Assembly: GCA_016717205.1 (NCBI GenBank)
Contig: JADKGC010000012.1
Coordinates: 62,001-126,000, forward strand
Origin: Candidatus Flexifilum breve
GTDB lineage: Bacteria; Chloroflexota; Anaerolineae; Aggregatilineales; Phototrophicaceae
Reading direction: 5' to 3'
Length of the DNA stretch: 64,000 nucleotides
The translations under genes were made by a program, and so were the position numbers. The notes beneath the pieces were generated by a model. That model ran no database searches, was not told where the DNA came from, and saw nothing but the letters and a program-made list of their open reading frames with translations. Shown piece by piece: positions 43,966 through 52,964 of the stretch (positions are counted from its first letter, which is position 1; each line of letters starts with the position of its first letter).

Positions 43966-43990
43966 AAAAAGGGCGGCTCTGGGGCCGCCC
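43966..43990 (-). terminator. Intrinsic terminator after the cytochrome c gene
   Basis: On the minus strand GGGCGGC and GCCGCCC pair around a 6-base loop and are followed by TTTTT, just beyond the stop at 43999. Confidence 0.8.
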
Positions 43991-43998
43991 TGACAGGA

Positions 43999-44468
43999 CT
44001 AAAGGGTGAGGAGAAACGCGATTAGGTCGGCGATATCTTGCTCGGTGAGCGTTTCGCCGAAGGTTGGGGGCATGATGGGGCGGAAGCCGGGAACGAGATA
44101 AGCTTCTGGTTCGACAATGCTCTGGTGAATGTAGCTTCCGCGCTCAGCCCGGCGACGCGCTGACCGGCGCGTTCGTCGAGACCGATCATGTTTGGTGCAA
44201 GCTGAAACGCGTTGCGTCCACCGCTTGTGCCGTGACAGGATGAGCACGGCGGCGCGCCATTGACGCCCTGCGCGAAGATTTGCTGACCACGTACCGGATC
44301 GCCAACCAGGGCGGCGGGTGTCGGTTCAGCCGTGGGCGCAAATGTCGCCGAGGGGCGCGGCGTGACGCTCACTTGCAGGGCGGGCTGAGATGCGCCGCTC
44401 ACCGCTGCGAAGGCGCCAACGGTGAGCACCAACCCCGCCAGAATAACCGCTAACAAGACTCGCAGCAT
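43999..44468 (-). pseudogene. Membrane-anchored class I cytochrome c, one frameshift
   Basis: From ATG 44468 the product has a signal/anchor helix (about 1-22), a Pro/Thr linker, and GQQIFAQGVNGAPPCSSCHG with the haem-binding CxxCH. After RVAGLSAEA the frame must shift by one base near 44133 to continue as YIHQSIVEPEAYLVPGFRPIMPPTFGETLTEQDIADLIAFLLTL. That stretch holds the expected methionine ligand (PIMPPTF) and the C-terminal helix. Restored length is about 155 residues, normal for such proteins. The lesion is a single missing base, as in two neighbouring genes. It may serve as an electron carrier at the outer membrane face. Confidence 0.82.
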
Positions 44469-44699
44469 GATTCGTTCTTTCCTAGTGCATAATTCCAAGG
44501 GCAACTATACGCCTTTACCAACCCGGTTTCATCCAACAGACAGCTAACCCTTACTCCGATTTCAGATGGATCGACTTTCCCCGACCAAAGATGGAGAGCG
44601 GGTGGCCGAGTGGGTAATTCAATCTGTTGTGTTGCGGGCTGTTGATGTATTGTATCGGCAGCAAGACCCGAGAAGCGTAGAGAACAGGTGGGATAGACG

Positions 44700-45500
44700 G
44701 TGGCAGAGTGGATTACGTTGGATCAAGCGGCGGCGCTCATCCCGGATGGCGCGACGCTGGCGCTCGGTGGCATGACCGTGTATCGCCGTCCGGTGGCGTT
44801 TGTCAAGGCGCTGCTGCGCCGCACGCCGCGCCCCAAAGACTTGACCTTGTTGTGCTTTACGGCGGGCATTGAGAGCGATTTACTGGTTGGCGCGGGCTGC
44901 GTGGCGACGGTGCGCTCGGCCTATTTCGGCCTCGAATCGTTTGGCCTCGCGCCAATGTTCACCGAGCGGGCGAACCGCGGCGAAATTCGCGTGATCGAAG
45001 AGACAGAGCAGAGTCTCGCGATGGGCATGCGCGCCCAGATGGCCGGTGTGGGATTTATGCCTTCAATGGGGTGGATCGGTACGGATTTGCTGCGTCTGCG
45101 CCCCGATGTCAAAACGGTGGTCGACCCGTACAGCGGCGAAGAACTGGTCGCGTTCCCGGCCATTCACTGTGATGTGGTGGTGATCCACGCGCTGGAAGGG
45201 GATGCGCGCGGTAACGTCAAGCTGAATAACAACCTTGGCGTGGATATGGAATTGATTTATCTCGCTGAGACCGTGATTGTCACGGTCGAAAACATCGTCG
45301 AGCGGGTTGAACGCACGGCTGACAGCTTCCTGATGCCCGCGCCGGCGACGACGCATCTGGTGCATGCGCCGCGCGGCGCGTACCCGACTTCCTGCTATCC
45401 GCTGTACCCGATTGGCGGCGGGGAGTTCATGCGCTACGTCGATGCATGCAACGCGGGCAAATTCGAAGAGTACGTCGCCGATGTGACAAGGGATAATTAA
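44700..45500 (+). CDS. CoA-transferase subunit alpha (GctA-like)
   Basis: The 266-residue protein matches subunit A of family I CoA-transferases: LDQAAALIPDGATLALGGMTVYRRPVAFVKALLRR, then LTLLCFTAGIESDLLVGAG and HALEGDARGNVKLN. The start is GTG 44700. Subunit B lies 4.4 kb upstream at 39496. Both are on the plus strand and both look intact, which suggests a once-adjacent pair split by insertion of a minus-strand block. The 231 bases upstream contain no clear promoter; a stretch there resembles part of a tRNA but does not fold as one. Confidence 0.82.
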   Translation: MAEWITLDQAAALIPDGATLALGGMTVYRRPVAFVKALLRRTPRPKDLTLLCFTAGIESDLLVGAGCVATVRSAYFGLESFGLAPMFTERANRGEIRVIEETEQSLAMGMRAQMAGVGFMPSMGWIGTDLLRLRPDVKTVVDPYSGEELVAFPAIHCDVVVIHALEGDARGNVKLNNNLGVDMELIYLAETVIVTVENIVERVERTADSFLMPAPATTHLVHAPRGAYPTSCYPLYPIGGGEFMRYVDACNAGKFEEYVADVTRDN

Positions 45501-45631
45501 CCGCAGAGAACGCAAAGAACGCAGAGCAAACAAGAAAAGACTCAACGCAAAGACGCGAAGACGGAAAGACGCCAAGCGAGTAGGGACGAGGCACGCCTCG
45601 TCCTCTTTGTCCTCTCTGCGGTCTCCGCAGT
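45501..45631. repeat. Composite intergenic repeat region
   Basis: It holds CCGCAGAGAACGCAAAGAACGCAGAG-like words (as at 40331), AAGACTCAACGCAAAGACGC at 45537-45556 (as at 56350 and, inverted, 56437), and a GGACGAGGC/GCCTCGTCC hairpin at 45584-45603 (as at 22283). Three separate repeat types are packed between convergent genes. Confidence 0.7.
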
Positions 45632-46645
45632 TCAGTTCTTTAGTGGCAGCACGTAGGCGGGATTGATGCTGAGGGCAATCGGTTCACCGGGGCGAGGTGG
45701 TTGCTCGACTCTGCGTGAGTCGTATTTGAACGCCAGCGGTACGCCATTCACCTCTAGACTGACTTGCAGGGCGTCGCCCTGAAACACGGCTTCGGTCACG
45801 GTGCCGCGCAGATTGCCGTCTCCACCCAGCGTAATGCCATCCGGATGCAGCAGCAGCGCGGGCGCGCGTTGATCGAGCGGGAAGCTGCCTAACGCCGTGT
45901 TTGCCTGTCCATCGCGCCAGTCCGTCACCGTCACTACATTCCCCAAGCCGAGCAGGCGCGCCGCAAAGACGGTCGTCGGACGGTGATACACTTCCATCGG
46001 CGTGCCGATCTGGGCGATGATGCCGGACTCCATGATCGCCAATCGATCTGCGACCGCAAAGGCTTCGCGACGGTCGTGTGTCACGTAGACCGCCGTCAAG
46101 CCCACCGCCTTGATGATGTCGCGCAGTTCGAGGATGAGGCGTTCGCGCAGCACGGCGTCCAGCGCGCCGAGCGGCTCGTCGAGCATGAGGAGGCGTGGGC
46201 TCGGCGCGAGGCTGCGTGCCAAGGCGACGCGCTGGCGTTCGCCACCGGAAAGCTGCGCTACGTCCCGCCGCTCAAAGCCGCTCAGGTTCACCAGCGCGAG
46301 GACTTCACTCACGCGGCGTTGACGTTCGCCCGGCTTGATTTGTCTCATGCGCAGGCCAAATTCGACGTTTTGCGCGACGTTCAAATGCGGAAACAAGGCG
46401 AAATCCTGAAACATCAAGCCGAAGTCGCGGGTGTGGACGGGCTGCTTGAGGATTGATCTGCCTTCCAGCTGCACGTCGCCCGCATCGGGGCGATCCAGCC
46501 CCGCGACGATGCGCAGCAGGGTAGATTTGCCCGAGCCGCTCGCGCCCAGTAAACACACAATCTCGCCGCGTTCGACCTTCAGATCGACGCCGCGCAGGAC
46601 GGGCGTTGAGTCAAACGAGCGCGTTATCCCGGTCACTGACAGCAT
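45632..46645 (-). CDS. thiQ: Thiamine-type ABC transporter ATP-binding protein
   Basis: The 337-residue ATPase has Walker A GASGSGKST, the Q-loop FQDFALFPHLNV, signature LSGGERQRVALARS, Walker B LLMLDEPLGALD and the switch His in VTHDRREA. A C-terminal TOBE-like regulatory domain follows. ATPases of this type serve thiamine, iron or polyamine uptake. The assignment to thiamine rests on the adjacent ThiB-like binding protein. The start overlaps the permease gene by 13 bases, so the three genes form one operon (thiB-thiP-thiQ). Confidence 0.82.
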   Translation of the reverse strand: MLSVTGITRSFDSTPVLRGVDLKVERGEIVCLLGASGSGKSTLLRIVAGLDRPDAGDVQLEGRSILKQPVHTRDFGLMFQDFALFPHLNVAQNVEFGLRMRQIKPGERQRRVSEVLALVNLSGFERRDVAQLSGGERQRVALARSLAPSPRLLMLDEPLGALDAVLRERLILELRDIIKAVGLTAVYVTHDRREAFAVADRLAIMESGIIAQIGTPMEVYHRPTTVFAARLLGLGNVVTVTDWRDGQANTALGSFPLDQRAPALLLHPDGITLGGDGNLRGTVTEAVFQGDALQVSLEVNGVPLAFKYDSRRVEQPPRPGEPIALSINPAYVLPLKN

Positions 46646-48297
46646 CCCGGGAGCCCCCCCAAAAAAATTCCGACCATTAAACGCGCCGCGCGCTCAATCA
46701 GCACAAAGCTGATCGCGCACACGCCCATTAAAATGGCGCTCATAGCCAGCGCTTGACCGTAATTAAGGGCCCCCGGCTGCCCAAGCAGACGGAAGATTAC
46801 CAGCGGCATCGTTGGCGTTTCGGGACGCGCGACGAACAGCGACGCGTCAACTTCGCCCATGCTCACCGCGAAAGCGAACGTCGCCCCGACGATCAGTCCG
46901 CGCCCGATGAGCGGCAGGTCGATCAGGCGCAAAATCGTCGTGGGGGATGCGCCTAACAGGGCAGCCGCGCCGCGCACGTTGGGCGAAATGCTGCGCAGGG
47001 CGGGCAGCACGCTGCGCACGACAAAGGGCATGGCGACCAGCGTGTGCGCGATCACGATCAGCGCGCGGGAAGTGCGCAGGTTGAGCGGAGGCTCGTCGAG
47101 GGCAATGATAAAGCCGAAGCCGAGCGTTACCGCGCTGGTCGCCAGCGGCAGCATATAGATTGGGTCAAGCAGGCTGGAGAGCCGACCACGCCGTGCCAGC
47201 CCATAGGCGGCGATCAAGCCGAGAATGAGCGAGAGCACGGTTGTCAGCAGCGCGTAGACCACCGAATTGCCGACGGCTTCCAGCGGCGGCACGAATAGCA
47301 CCGATCCGCGTGCATTGGTGGAGAGCGCCGCATAGTATTGCAGCGTCCAGCCGTTCGCCGACCAGAACGAGCGCAGCAAGAGCGCGATCAGTGGGGCGAA
47401 CAGCAGTACCGCCATCAAGGCGATGTTGCCCCCGACGAACAGCTTTTCACGCGGCGTTTTGGGCGTCCGCGCGACCGTCTGTGCGGCCTGCAGATCGGTG
47501 CTGCTCTGGGCCTGCAAGCGCGTGTAGACCAGCATGAGCGCGAACATCAGCGCCAGTTGAAAGATCGACAGCGCGGCGGCGATTTGCAAATTGAGCAGGC
47601 TGTTGGCCTGACGGTAGATTTCGACTTCCAGCGTGGCGAAGCGAATGCCGCCCAAGATCAGCATGACGCCGAACGAGGTGAAGCAGAAGATGAAAATCAG
47701 CGCTGACGATGCCAGAATCGCCGGGCGAATCGCCGCGAGACGAATCTCCCACCACAAGCGCCAGCCATGCGCGCCGAGTACCCGCGCCGCTTCTTCGATG
47801 CGCGGGCTTTGCGTTGCCCAGTAACTGCTGATCATGCGCAGCGCCAGCGCGTAGTTGTAGAAGACGTGGGCGATCAGGATGATCGTTAGCGTACCTTCGA
47901 GGTTGAGCGGGAGGATGCCGCGTTCGCCGATCAACGCGCTGAAAGCCGCCGCGACCACGACTGTCGGCAGCACGAACGGAAGCGTCGAGACGGAGAGCAG
48001 CAGTGCCTTGCCGGGGAAGTCGAAGCGAGCGAAGGCATACGCCCCGGGGAGGGCCAACCCGACCGTGAGCAGCGTCGAGAGCGCGGCTTGCCCGGTCGTG
48101 AACAGGAAGATGCGGATGTAGTAGTCATCCGTGAAGATTTCCGCGAAGCCGCTGAGATCGAGCACACCGTCCGGCGTCAGGCTGACGGCGAACAGGCTGA
48201 TCAGAGGATAGAAAAAGAAGATGAGGAGGAAGGCGGGCGGAAGCAGGATCAACCCGTTCCGCCCCAGCCAACTCAGCGCAGAACGGTTTCCGTCCAC
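46633..48297 (-). CDS. thiP: Thiamine-type ABC transporter permease (fused double permease)
   Basis: The 554-residue protein contains two binding-protein-dependent permease domains in one chain, as in ThiP and FbpB. Each has an EAA loop: EEAARVLGAHGWRLWWEIRL in the first half and GAAALLGASPTTILRLIDLP in the second. There are about 12 membrane helices. The GTG at 48297 overlaps the end of thiB by 25 bases and is read in a different frame. The C-terminus overlaps thiQ. The fusion and gene order match thiBPQ operons. Confidence 0.83.
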   Translation of the reverse strand: MDGNRSALSWLGRNGLILLPPAFLLIFFFYPLISLFAVSLTPDGVLDLSGFAEIFTDDYYIRIFLFTTGQAALSTLLTVGLALPGAYAFARFDFPGKALLLSVSTLPFVLPTVVVAAAFSALIGERGILPLNLEGTLTIILIAHVFYNYALALRMISSYWATQSPRIEEAARVLGAHGWRLWWEIRLAAIRPAILASSALIFIFCFTSFGVMLILGGIRFATLEVEIYRQANSLLNLQIAAALSIFQLALMFALMLVYTRLQAQSSTDLQAAQTVARTPKTPREKLFVGGNIALMAVLLFAPLIALLLRSFWSANGWTLQYYAALSTNARGSVLFVPPLEAVGNSVVYALLTTVLSLILGLIAAYGLARRGRLSSLLDPIYMLPLATSAVTLGFGFIIALDEPPLNLRTSRALIVIAHTLVAMPFVVRSVLPALRSISPNVRGAAALLGASPTTILRLIDLPLIGRGLIVGATFAFAVSMGEVDASLFVARPETPTMPLVIFRLLGQPGALNYGQALAMSAILMGVCAISFVLIERAARLMVGIFLGGLPGCCQ

Positions 48298-49313
48298 GCC
48301 TCAATCCATTCTTCGCGTCCGGCATCGATGTCCGCCGGGTCAAGCACGACCGGGTTTTCTGGAATCTGCGCATAGTCAATGAAGACTTCCGGCAGTTCCG
48401 CATTGCCATTCACGGGGAAGACAAACATCTGCGTCGGCATATCCTCCTGGAAGTCGACGCTCAACAGGAAGTCCATGAACTGCTGCGCCGCTTCGAGGTT
48501 ATCCGTGCCCTGCAGGATGCCCGCGAATTCGATCTGCCGGAAGCAGGTGCCATCCGCCACAATCGATCCGGTCGGGGCGACATCGGTCGGCGGGTCGGCG
48601 AACAGCACTTCGGCAGGCGGGCTGCTGGCATAGCTCACTACCAGCGGACGCGACCCACCGTAACGGGTGAATTCGCCATAATAGGCGTCCGTCCAGCCTT
48701 CGGTGATCGCCACATCATTTGCGACCAGATCCGTCCAGTAATCAAGGTACGTGTAATCGCCTTCTGCGCCAAACGCGGCGACGGTCGCCATGAGGAAGGC
48801 GAGACCGGGCGACGAGGTGGCCGGGTTTTCCACGACGAGCAATCCGCTGTATTCGGGCTTGGTGAGGTCGGCGAGCGATTCTGGCAGCGCGAGGCCGTTG
48901 TCCTCGAAATATGCGATATCGTAGTTCAGGCACACGTCGCCGTAGTCGACCGGGGTGACGTTGTGGTCGGGATCGACAATGAACGCCTCGTCGACGCTCT
49001 GCAGCGCGGGTGATTCGTAGGCGATAAATAAGTCTTCGTTCAGCGCGCGGCTCAAAAACGTGTTATCCACGCCGAACACAACGTCGCCGAGCGGATTGCT
49101 CTTGCTCAGAATGAGCTGGTTGAGCATCGTACCGGCATCACCCAAACGCAGTACCTCGACAGTGATGCCCGTTTCCTCTTGAAACTGTGCGAGTATCTCT
49201 TCTGTGTAGGCAAAGCTGTCATGGGCGACGACCGTGAGCGTGTTGTCCTGCGCGGACACGGCGGTCGCGCCGAGCAGCAGCAGTAAAGTTGTGATCCAAA
49301 TGACTTTCGTCAT
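48273..49313 (-). CDS. thiB: Thiamine ABC transporter substrate-binding protein
   Basis: The 346-residue protein has a signal peptide (about 1-20) and the ThiB/TbpA pattern: LTVVAHDSFAYTEEILAQFQEETGI, LGDVVFGVDNTFLSRAL, LVVENPATSSPGLAFLMATV and CFRQIEFAGILQG. ThiB binds thiamine and its phosphates in the periplasm. ATG 49313 has AGGAGG 5 bases upstream. A promoter candidate lies 28 bases further up. I found no TPP riboswitch in the 100 bases before the start, which is unusual for a thiamine transporter. Confidence 0.87.
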   Translation of the reverse strand: MTKVIWITTLLLLLGATAVSAQDNTLTVVAHDSFAYTEEILAQFQEETGITVEVLRLGDAGTMLNQLILSKSNPLGDVVFGVDNTFLSRALNEDLFIAYESPALQSVDEAFIVDPDHNVTPVDYGDVCLNYDIAYFEDNGLALPESLADLTKPEYSGLLVVENPATSSPGLAFLMATVAAFGAEGDYTYLDYWTDLVANDVAITEGWTDAYYGEFTRYGGSRPLVVSYASSPPAEVLFADPPTDVAPTGSIVADGTCFRQIEFAGILQGTDNLEAAQQFMDFLLSVDFQEDMPTQMFVFPVNGNAELPEVFIDYAQIPENPVVLDPADIDAGREEWIEAWTETVLR

Positions 49314-49340
49314 CGTTCCTCCTGTTTGCAAGCGTCCCTA

Positions 49341-49369
49341 CGTATAGCGCAAACCTGAGCGGAGCGCAA
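49341..49369 (-). promoter_or_regulatory. Candidate promoter of thiBPQ
   Basis: On the minus strand TTGCGC (49369-49364) and TATACG (49346-49341) are spaced by 17 bases, 28 bases before the thiB ATG. Confidence 0.5.
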
Positions 49370-49411
49370 TGCAAATTGACAGCTTGTCACCATCGGTTAA
49401 CTATCAGATGA

Positions 49412-50218
49412 TTAGCCGAGCGCCACGTCGAGGAACATCATGACGGCGAAACCGAGCATGGCGCCGAGTGTGCCGCGGTCGGTGTTGCCGTTGCCCTGCG
49501 CTTCGGGAATCACTTCTTCAACCACGACAAAGATCATCGCCCCGGCGGCAAAGCTCAGCGCGTAGGGGAGGATCGGCCGGGCGTAGAGCACTGCCGCCGC
49601 GCCGATCACTCCGGCGATCGGTTCGACGATGGCGGAGAGCTGGCCGTACCAGAAGCTTTTGAGGCGGGTCATGCCCGCGCGGCGCAGCGGCACGGCGACC
49701 GCGATGCCTTCCGGGAAGTTTTGCAGGCCAATGCCGAGCGCCAGCGCGACCGCGCCCGCTAAAGTCGCCGAGGAGAGACCGTGGGCGACCGCGCCGAAGG
49801 CCACGCCGACTGCCAAGCCTTCGGGGATGTTGTGCAGGGTGATCGCCAGTACGAGCAGCAGCGACTTCTGCCACTCGGTCTTGATGCCTTCCGGTTGGTC
49901 GGATTCGGGATGCTGATGCGGCAGTACATAGTCCAGCGCGCGCAGGAACACCCCGCCGAGGATGAATCCGGTCACCGCCGGGAACCACGCGGGCAGCACG
50001 CCGCCTTCGCCCATTTCGATAGCGGGGGCAAGCAGCGACCAGAACGACGCGGCGATCATCACGCCGCCCGCGAAGCCGAGCATGGTGTCGAGGGTACGGC
50101 GGCTGACTTGCCCGGTGAGAAAGACGGTCGCGGCGCCGAGGGCGGTCACGCCCCACGTGAACAAAGTCGCGAGCAGGGCTTGGAGTTGTGGGGAGAAGGT
50201 TTGCAGCAGTTCGACCAT
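49412..50218 (-). CDS. ZIP-family divalent metal transporter (ZupT-like)
   Basis: The 268-residue protein has about eight membrane helices and both ZIP signature helices: ITLHNIPEGLAVGVAFG and GIGLQNFPEGIAVAVPL, which form the binuclear metal site. A His-containing loop (LPHQHPESDQPEG) lies between helices 3 and 4. ZupT-type carriers import zinc and other divalent cations. The start ATG at 50218 is followed at once by an amphipathic first helix. The gene is upstream of thiBPQ on the same strand but separated by a 98-base gap with its own promoter, so it is a separate unit. Confidence 0.92.
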   Translation of the reverse strand: MVELLQTFSPQLQALLATLFTWGVTALGAATVFLTGQVSRRTLDTMLGFAGGVMIAASFWSLLAPAIEMGEGGVLPAWFPAVTGFILGGVFLRALDYVLPHQHPESDQPEGIKTEWQKSLLLVLAITLHNIPEGLAVGVAFGAVAHGLSSATLAGAVALALGIGLQNFPEGIAVAVPLRRAGMTRLKSFWYGQLSAIVEPIAGVIGAAAVLYARPILPYALSFAAGAMIFVVVEEVIPEAQGNGNTDRGTLGAMLGFAVMMFLDVALG

Positions 50219-50310
50219 GATACCCTACGGTGATTTTTAGACTCACCTTATTCTCGCATTAGGGAGACCAAAAAGCGACTCGCGGTGTCATGATCGCGCC
50301 CTGATCAATG

Positions 50311-51711
50311 TCACTGACGGCGATATACCTCGATGTCGTCGATCAGGGCGGCGGGCGCATTATCCGCGGGGTTGACGAGGATCATCAGGCGGACGGTCGC
50401 CCATGAGTTGGGAACGGTGAGCATGAGCGCGTATGGCTGCAATGGGGTATTCGCTGCGACCACAATAGCTGACCATACGCCATCAATGCCATTGGTCAAG
50501 CCGACGCTGACCGTTTTGTCGATGGCGCTGTCGTTGCCCAACCGCAGCGCAACCTCAAACGCGGTATGAGCCCACGCGCCACCGGGGAGCGCTTGATAGA
50601 AGCCGCCCCAATCCGGCGCTTCAGTCGAGCGCAACCGTGTTGCGCGCATAACGCCGTCGCGCACCGCCCAGTTGACCCAACCGGACGGTGTCCACGCCTC
50701 GGTACCTGCGCTGAAATCGCCGTTGGTCACGAGATTGGCGTCACTTAAGGGGATCGGCTGTTGGGCAGCTTGCAGCACCGTTCCATACGCCCAGCCCGCC
50801 GCTTCAGCCAGAGAATACCCGCTGATCGGCACGTTCTGTTCGGCATATACATAGCCACCGTAAACCGCCTCGGTACGGTGGCCGTCGCGGTCAGCGTCGA
50901 GCACGTCCATGTAGGCGGCGACAGCATATTCCTGCCCGAATTCGACATGTAGATGTGCGGCGGATGATGTGCCCGTGTTGCCTTCTTGGGCGATGATCTC
51001 GCCCGCGTGGATGGGGACAGCGCAGTTCGCCGCGCTGTGCTCAGCCGAGCATTGATCAGTGATCCACGTCGGGATGCTGTGCGGCGCGAGGTGACCATAA
51101 AGCGAATACTCGTGCGGGGCGTGCTGAATGATGATCACATTCCAGTACCACCATGCGCCCGCTGTATAGCCGTTGACGTCCGCGGAGTCGTTCACATAGA
51201 TGATTGTGCCATCTTTGGCGGCGGCGATCTCGCGTCCGGTCAGGTCAAAGTCGATTTGCCCGCGTCCATGCAGGTTGAAGCTGCGTGTGACCGTTCCATA
51301 AGCGCCATCGGCAAAGGGGAGGGTGTAGGGGGCTGCGGGCGCAAAGGCGGGGTCGGCGCTCGGCTTGTACGGCGTCGAATCGGCGGCGGCGCGGATGCTC
51401 AAGGGTAATTGCTCGTAAGCTGCTTGATAGCCGGAATCGCCGGGTAAGAAAACCCGCCATGACCCGTTCTGATGGATCCCGATAAGCCAATCAATTAAGC
51501 CGGGGTAGGCTGTACCCGTCAGCCGATCCACCGTTTCTGCATAAATGATCGCGCCAGCTTCGTCAGCAATTCGCCCAACTTCGCGGTGAAAAGAGGGGCT
51601 ATCCAGAGGGACGACGGCCAACCGTTGGGCAAGGGCGACATCCAAATTGGCTGACGGTTGTGTTAGAGAAAGGGTATAAAATAGTAGAATCGCGGTTACA
51701 ATGGCTTTCAA
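50311..51711 (-). CDS. Secreted M23-family peptidase with C-terminal carbohydrate-binding-like domain
   Basis: The 466-residue protein has a signal peptide (about 1-20) and a long N-terminal part. The LytM-type core follows: LHGRGQIDFDL, YNVIII-like strands, YGHLAPHS, and AAHLHVEFG, which together supply the zinc ligands of an M23 peptidase. The C-terminal 130 residues (NLVTNGDFSAGTEAWTPSG...) resemble carbohydrate-binding beta-sandwich domains. It probably cuts peptidoglycan or is a wall-binding regulator. The start is a TTG at 51711 with GAGAAC just upstream, which is weak evidence; no better codon opens a signal peptide here. Confidence 0.8.
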   Translation of the reverse strand: MKAIVTAILLFYTLSLTQPSANLDVALAQRLAVVPLDSPSFHREVGRIADEAGAIIYAETVDRLTGTAYPGLIDWLIGIHQNGSWRVFLPGDSGYQAAYEQLPLSIRAAADSTPYKPSADPAFAPAAPYTLPFADGAYGTVTRSFNLHGRGQIDFDLTGREIAAAKDGTIIYVNDSADVNGYTAGAWWYWNVIIIQHAPHEYSLYGHLAPHSIPTWITDQCSAEHSAANCAVPIHAGEIIAQEGNTGTSSAAHLHVEFGQEYAVAAYMDVLDADRDGHRTEAVYGGYVYAEQNVPISGYSLAEAAGWAYGTVLQAAQQPIPLSDANLVTNGDFSAGTEAWTPSGWVNWAVRDGVMRATRLRSTEAPDWGGFYQALPGGAWAHTAFEVALRLGNDSAIDKTVSVGLTNGIDGVWSAIVVAANTPLQPYALMLTVPNSWATVRLMILVNPADNAPAALIDDIEVYRRQ

Positions 51712-51822
51712 GCTGTTCTCGACAAGTCCAATCGATCAACGTCACTCTGTAGGGTACAATCAATGTAGCCCTCAACTCGCGCAGAAGCATAGATCGTCAT
51801 TAGGCATGGTGCAACACGGCCA

Positions 51823-52755
51823 ATGAAACAATTTGTCCTAGATCATCTGATTCAAGAATGCCGGCAGGCCGACCGCGTGATCGCCTGCACCCAGCAGAAA
51901 GATTCTGACCTCTCCATCAAGCTGAAGAACGGCAAGATGGTGAATGTCTTCGTGATCAACCGCGCCATTCGTCTGCCTGAAATCAAGGAGACATACGAAG
52001 GGAACACTTCGCGGGGCGTGCATACGCTCTTCATTCTCGACGCGCGCATGCTGCCGCTGGATAACAGCCGCATTGAACCGCCGCCGCACTGGATGGAGGT
52101 GCTGCACACACTGACATGCAGCCGCATCTATACCTATCATCTCGACGGACGCAGCGTGACCATCCGCCCGCTGCACATTGAATGGCGCTGGGGCGACGCA
52201 CCGCGCTTTGTCGAATATGGCGAGATCGTCAATATCAACGACCTGCACACGGACGTGATCGAATCGAATTCGAAGCTGATCACGGGACGGTTCGCCGCAG
52301 CAAACTTCGGCGAAGGTTCGTTCTGGAAGAAGAAAGCGCCGCTTGAAGAGGCGCAGTACCGCTACTCGTGGCGCAACTGGTCGTACAGCGAAAAGAAATC
52401 GACACGTCAGGAAGAAGAGACCCCGAGCGGCTGGAGTTCGTGGGAGGAATTTTCGCGCAACTATGGCGATGTCGGCGGGTCAGATGAGCCGCAGTGGGAC
52501 TGGGCGGGCGAAGCGGATAAGAACCGCCAGCAGCGCCGCACGCGCAAATCTGCCGCCGCCGAGCAGCGCCAGCACTATGCCGTGCTCGGCGTGTCGGCCG
52601 AAGCCTCGTTTGAGGAAGTCAAGCAGGCGTACCGCAAAAAGGCGCGCGAGTATCACCCCGACCTGCACCCGACCGAAAAAGAGAAGTACACCGCGAAAAT
52701 GGCGGAGATCAACACCGCCTTCGAAGCGATCACCAAGCAGAAGCAGAGCAAATAG
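51823..52755 (+). CDS. J-domain protein with an unrecognised N-terminal domain
   Basis: The C-terminal 65 residues are a J domain (HYAVLGVSAEASFEEVKQAY, then the essential HPD in REYHPDLHP), so the protein should stimulate an Hsp70 (DnaK) ATPase. The N-terminal 170 residues (MKQFVLDHLIQECRQADRVIACT..., including RPLHIEWRWGDAPRFVEYGE) match no family I recognise. A charged, Trp-rich linker lies between. There is no zinc-finger or DnaJ C-terminal domain, so it is a specialised type III co-chaperone. It is divergent from the M23 gene. The client or location of the N-terminal domain is unknown. Confidence 0.83.
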   Translation: MKQFVLDHLIQECRQADRVIACTQQKDSDLSIKLKNGKMVNVFVINRAIRLPEIKETYEGNTSRGVHTLFILDARMLPLDNSRIEPPPHWMEVLHTLTCSRIYTYHLDGRSVTIRPLHIEWRWGDAPRFVEYGEIVNINDLHTDVIESNSKLITGRFAAANFGEGSFWKKKAPLEEAQYRYSWRNWSYSEKKSTRQEEETPSGWSSWEEFSRNYGDVGGSDEPQWDWAGEADKNRQQRRTRKSAAAEQRQHYAVLGVSAEASFEEVKQAYRKKAREYHPDLHPTEKEKYTAKMAEINTAFEAITKQKQSK

Positions 52756-52964
52756 TTCACAGTGAACACTGGATAGCGCAACGCGGTTCGACTGGGAACT
52801 GACGGCTGATGACGCGTCGTAGTACAACCGTTTAGTCCCGATACAGCTCAAGGCAGGCGGAAGAATAGAGATCGGCAGTTGGGAAATGTGCCGTAGAATC
52901 GGTGCATGGACGTGAATCGGTGCGTCCGCCCGACCGCGATCGCTACCCAAAGGCCTAGTCTACG

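Noticed and set aside
44590..44670. tRNA-like stretch (GGTGGCCGAGTGG) upstream of the CoA-transferase alpha gene
   Set aside because: It resembles the D-arm of a Ser/Leu tRNA, but no acceptor stem, anticodon arm or GGTTCGAATC T-loop follows. It is chance similarity or at most a remnant.
49314..49411. TPP riboswitch before thiB
   Set aside because: No CTGAGA or the conserved thi-box elements in the right order.
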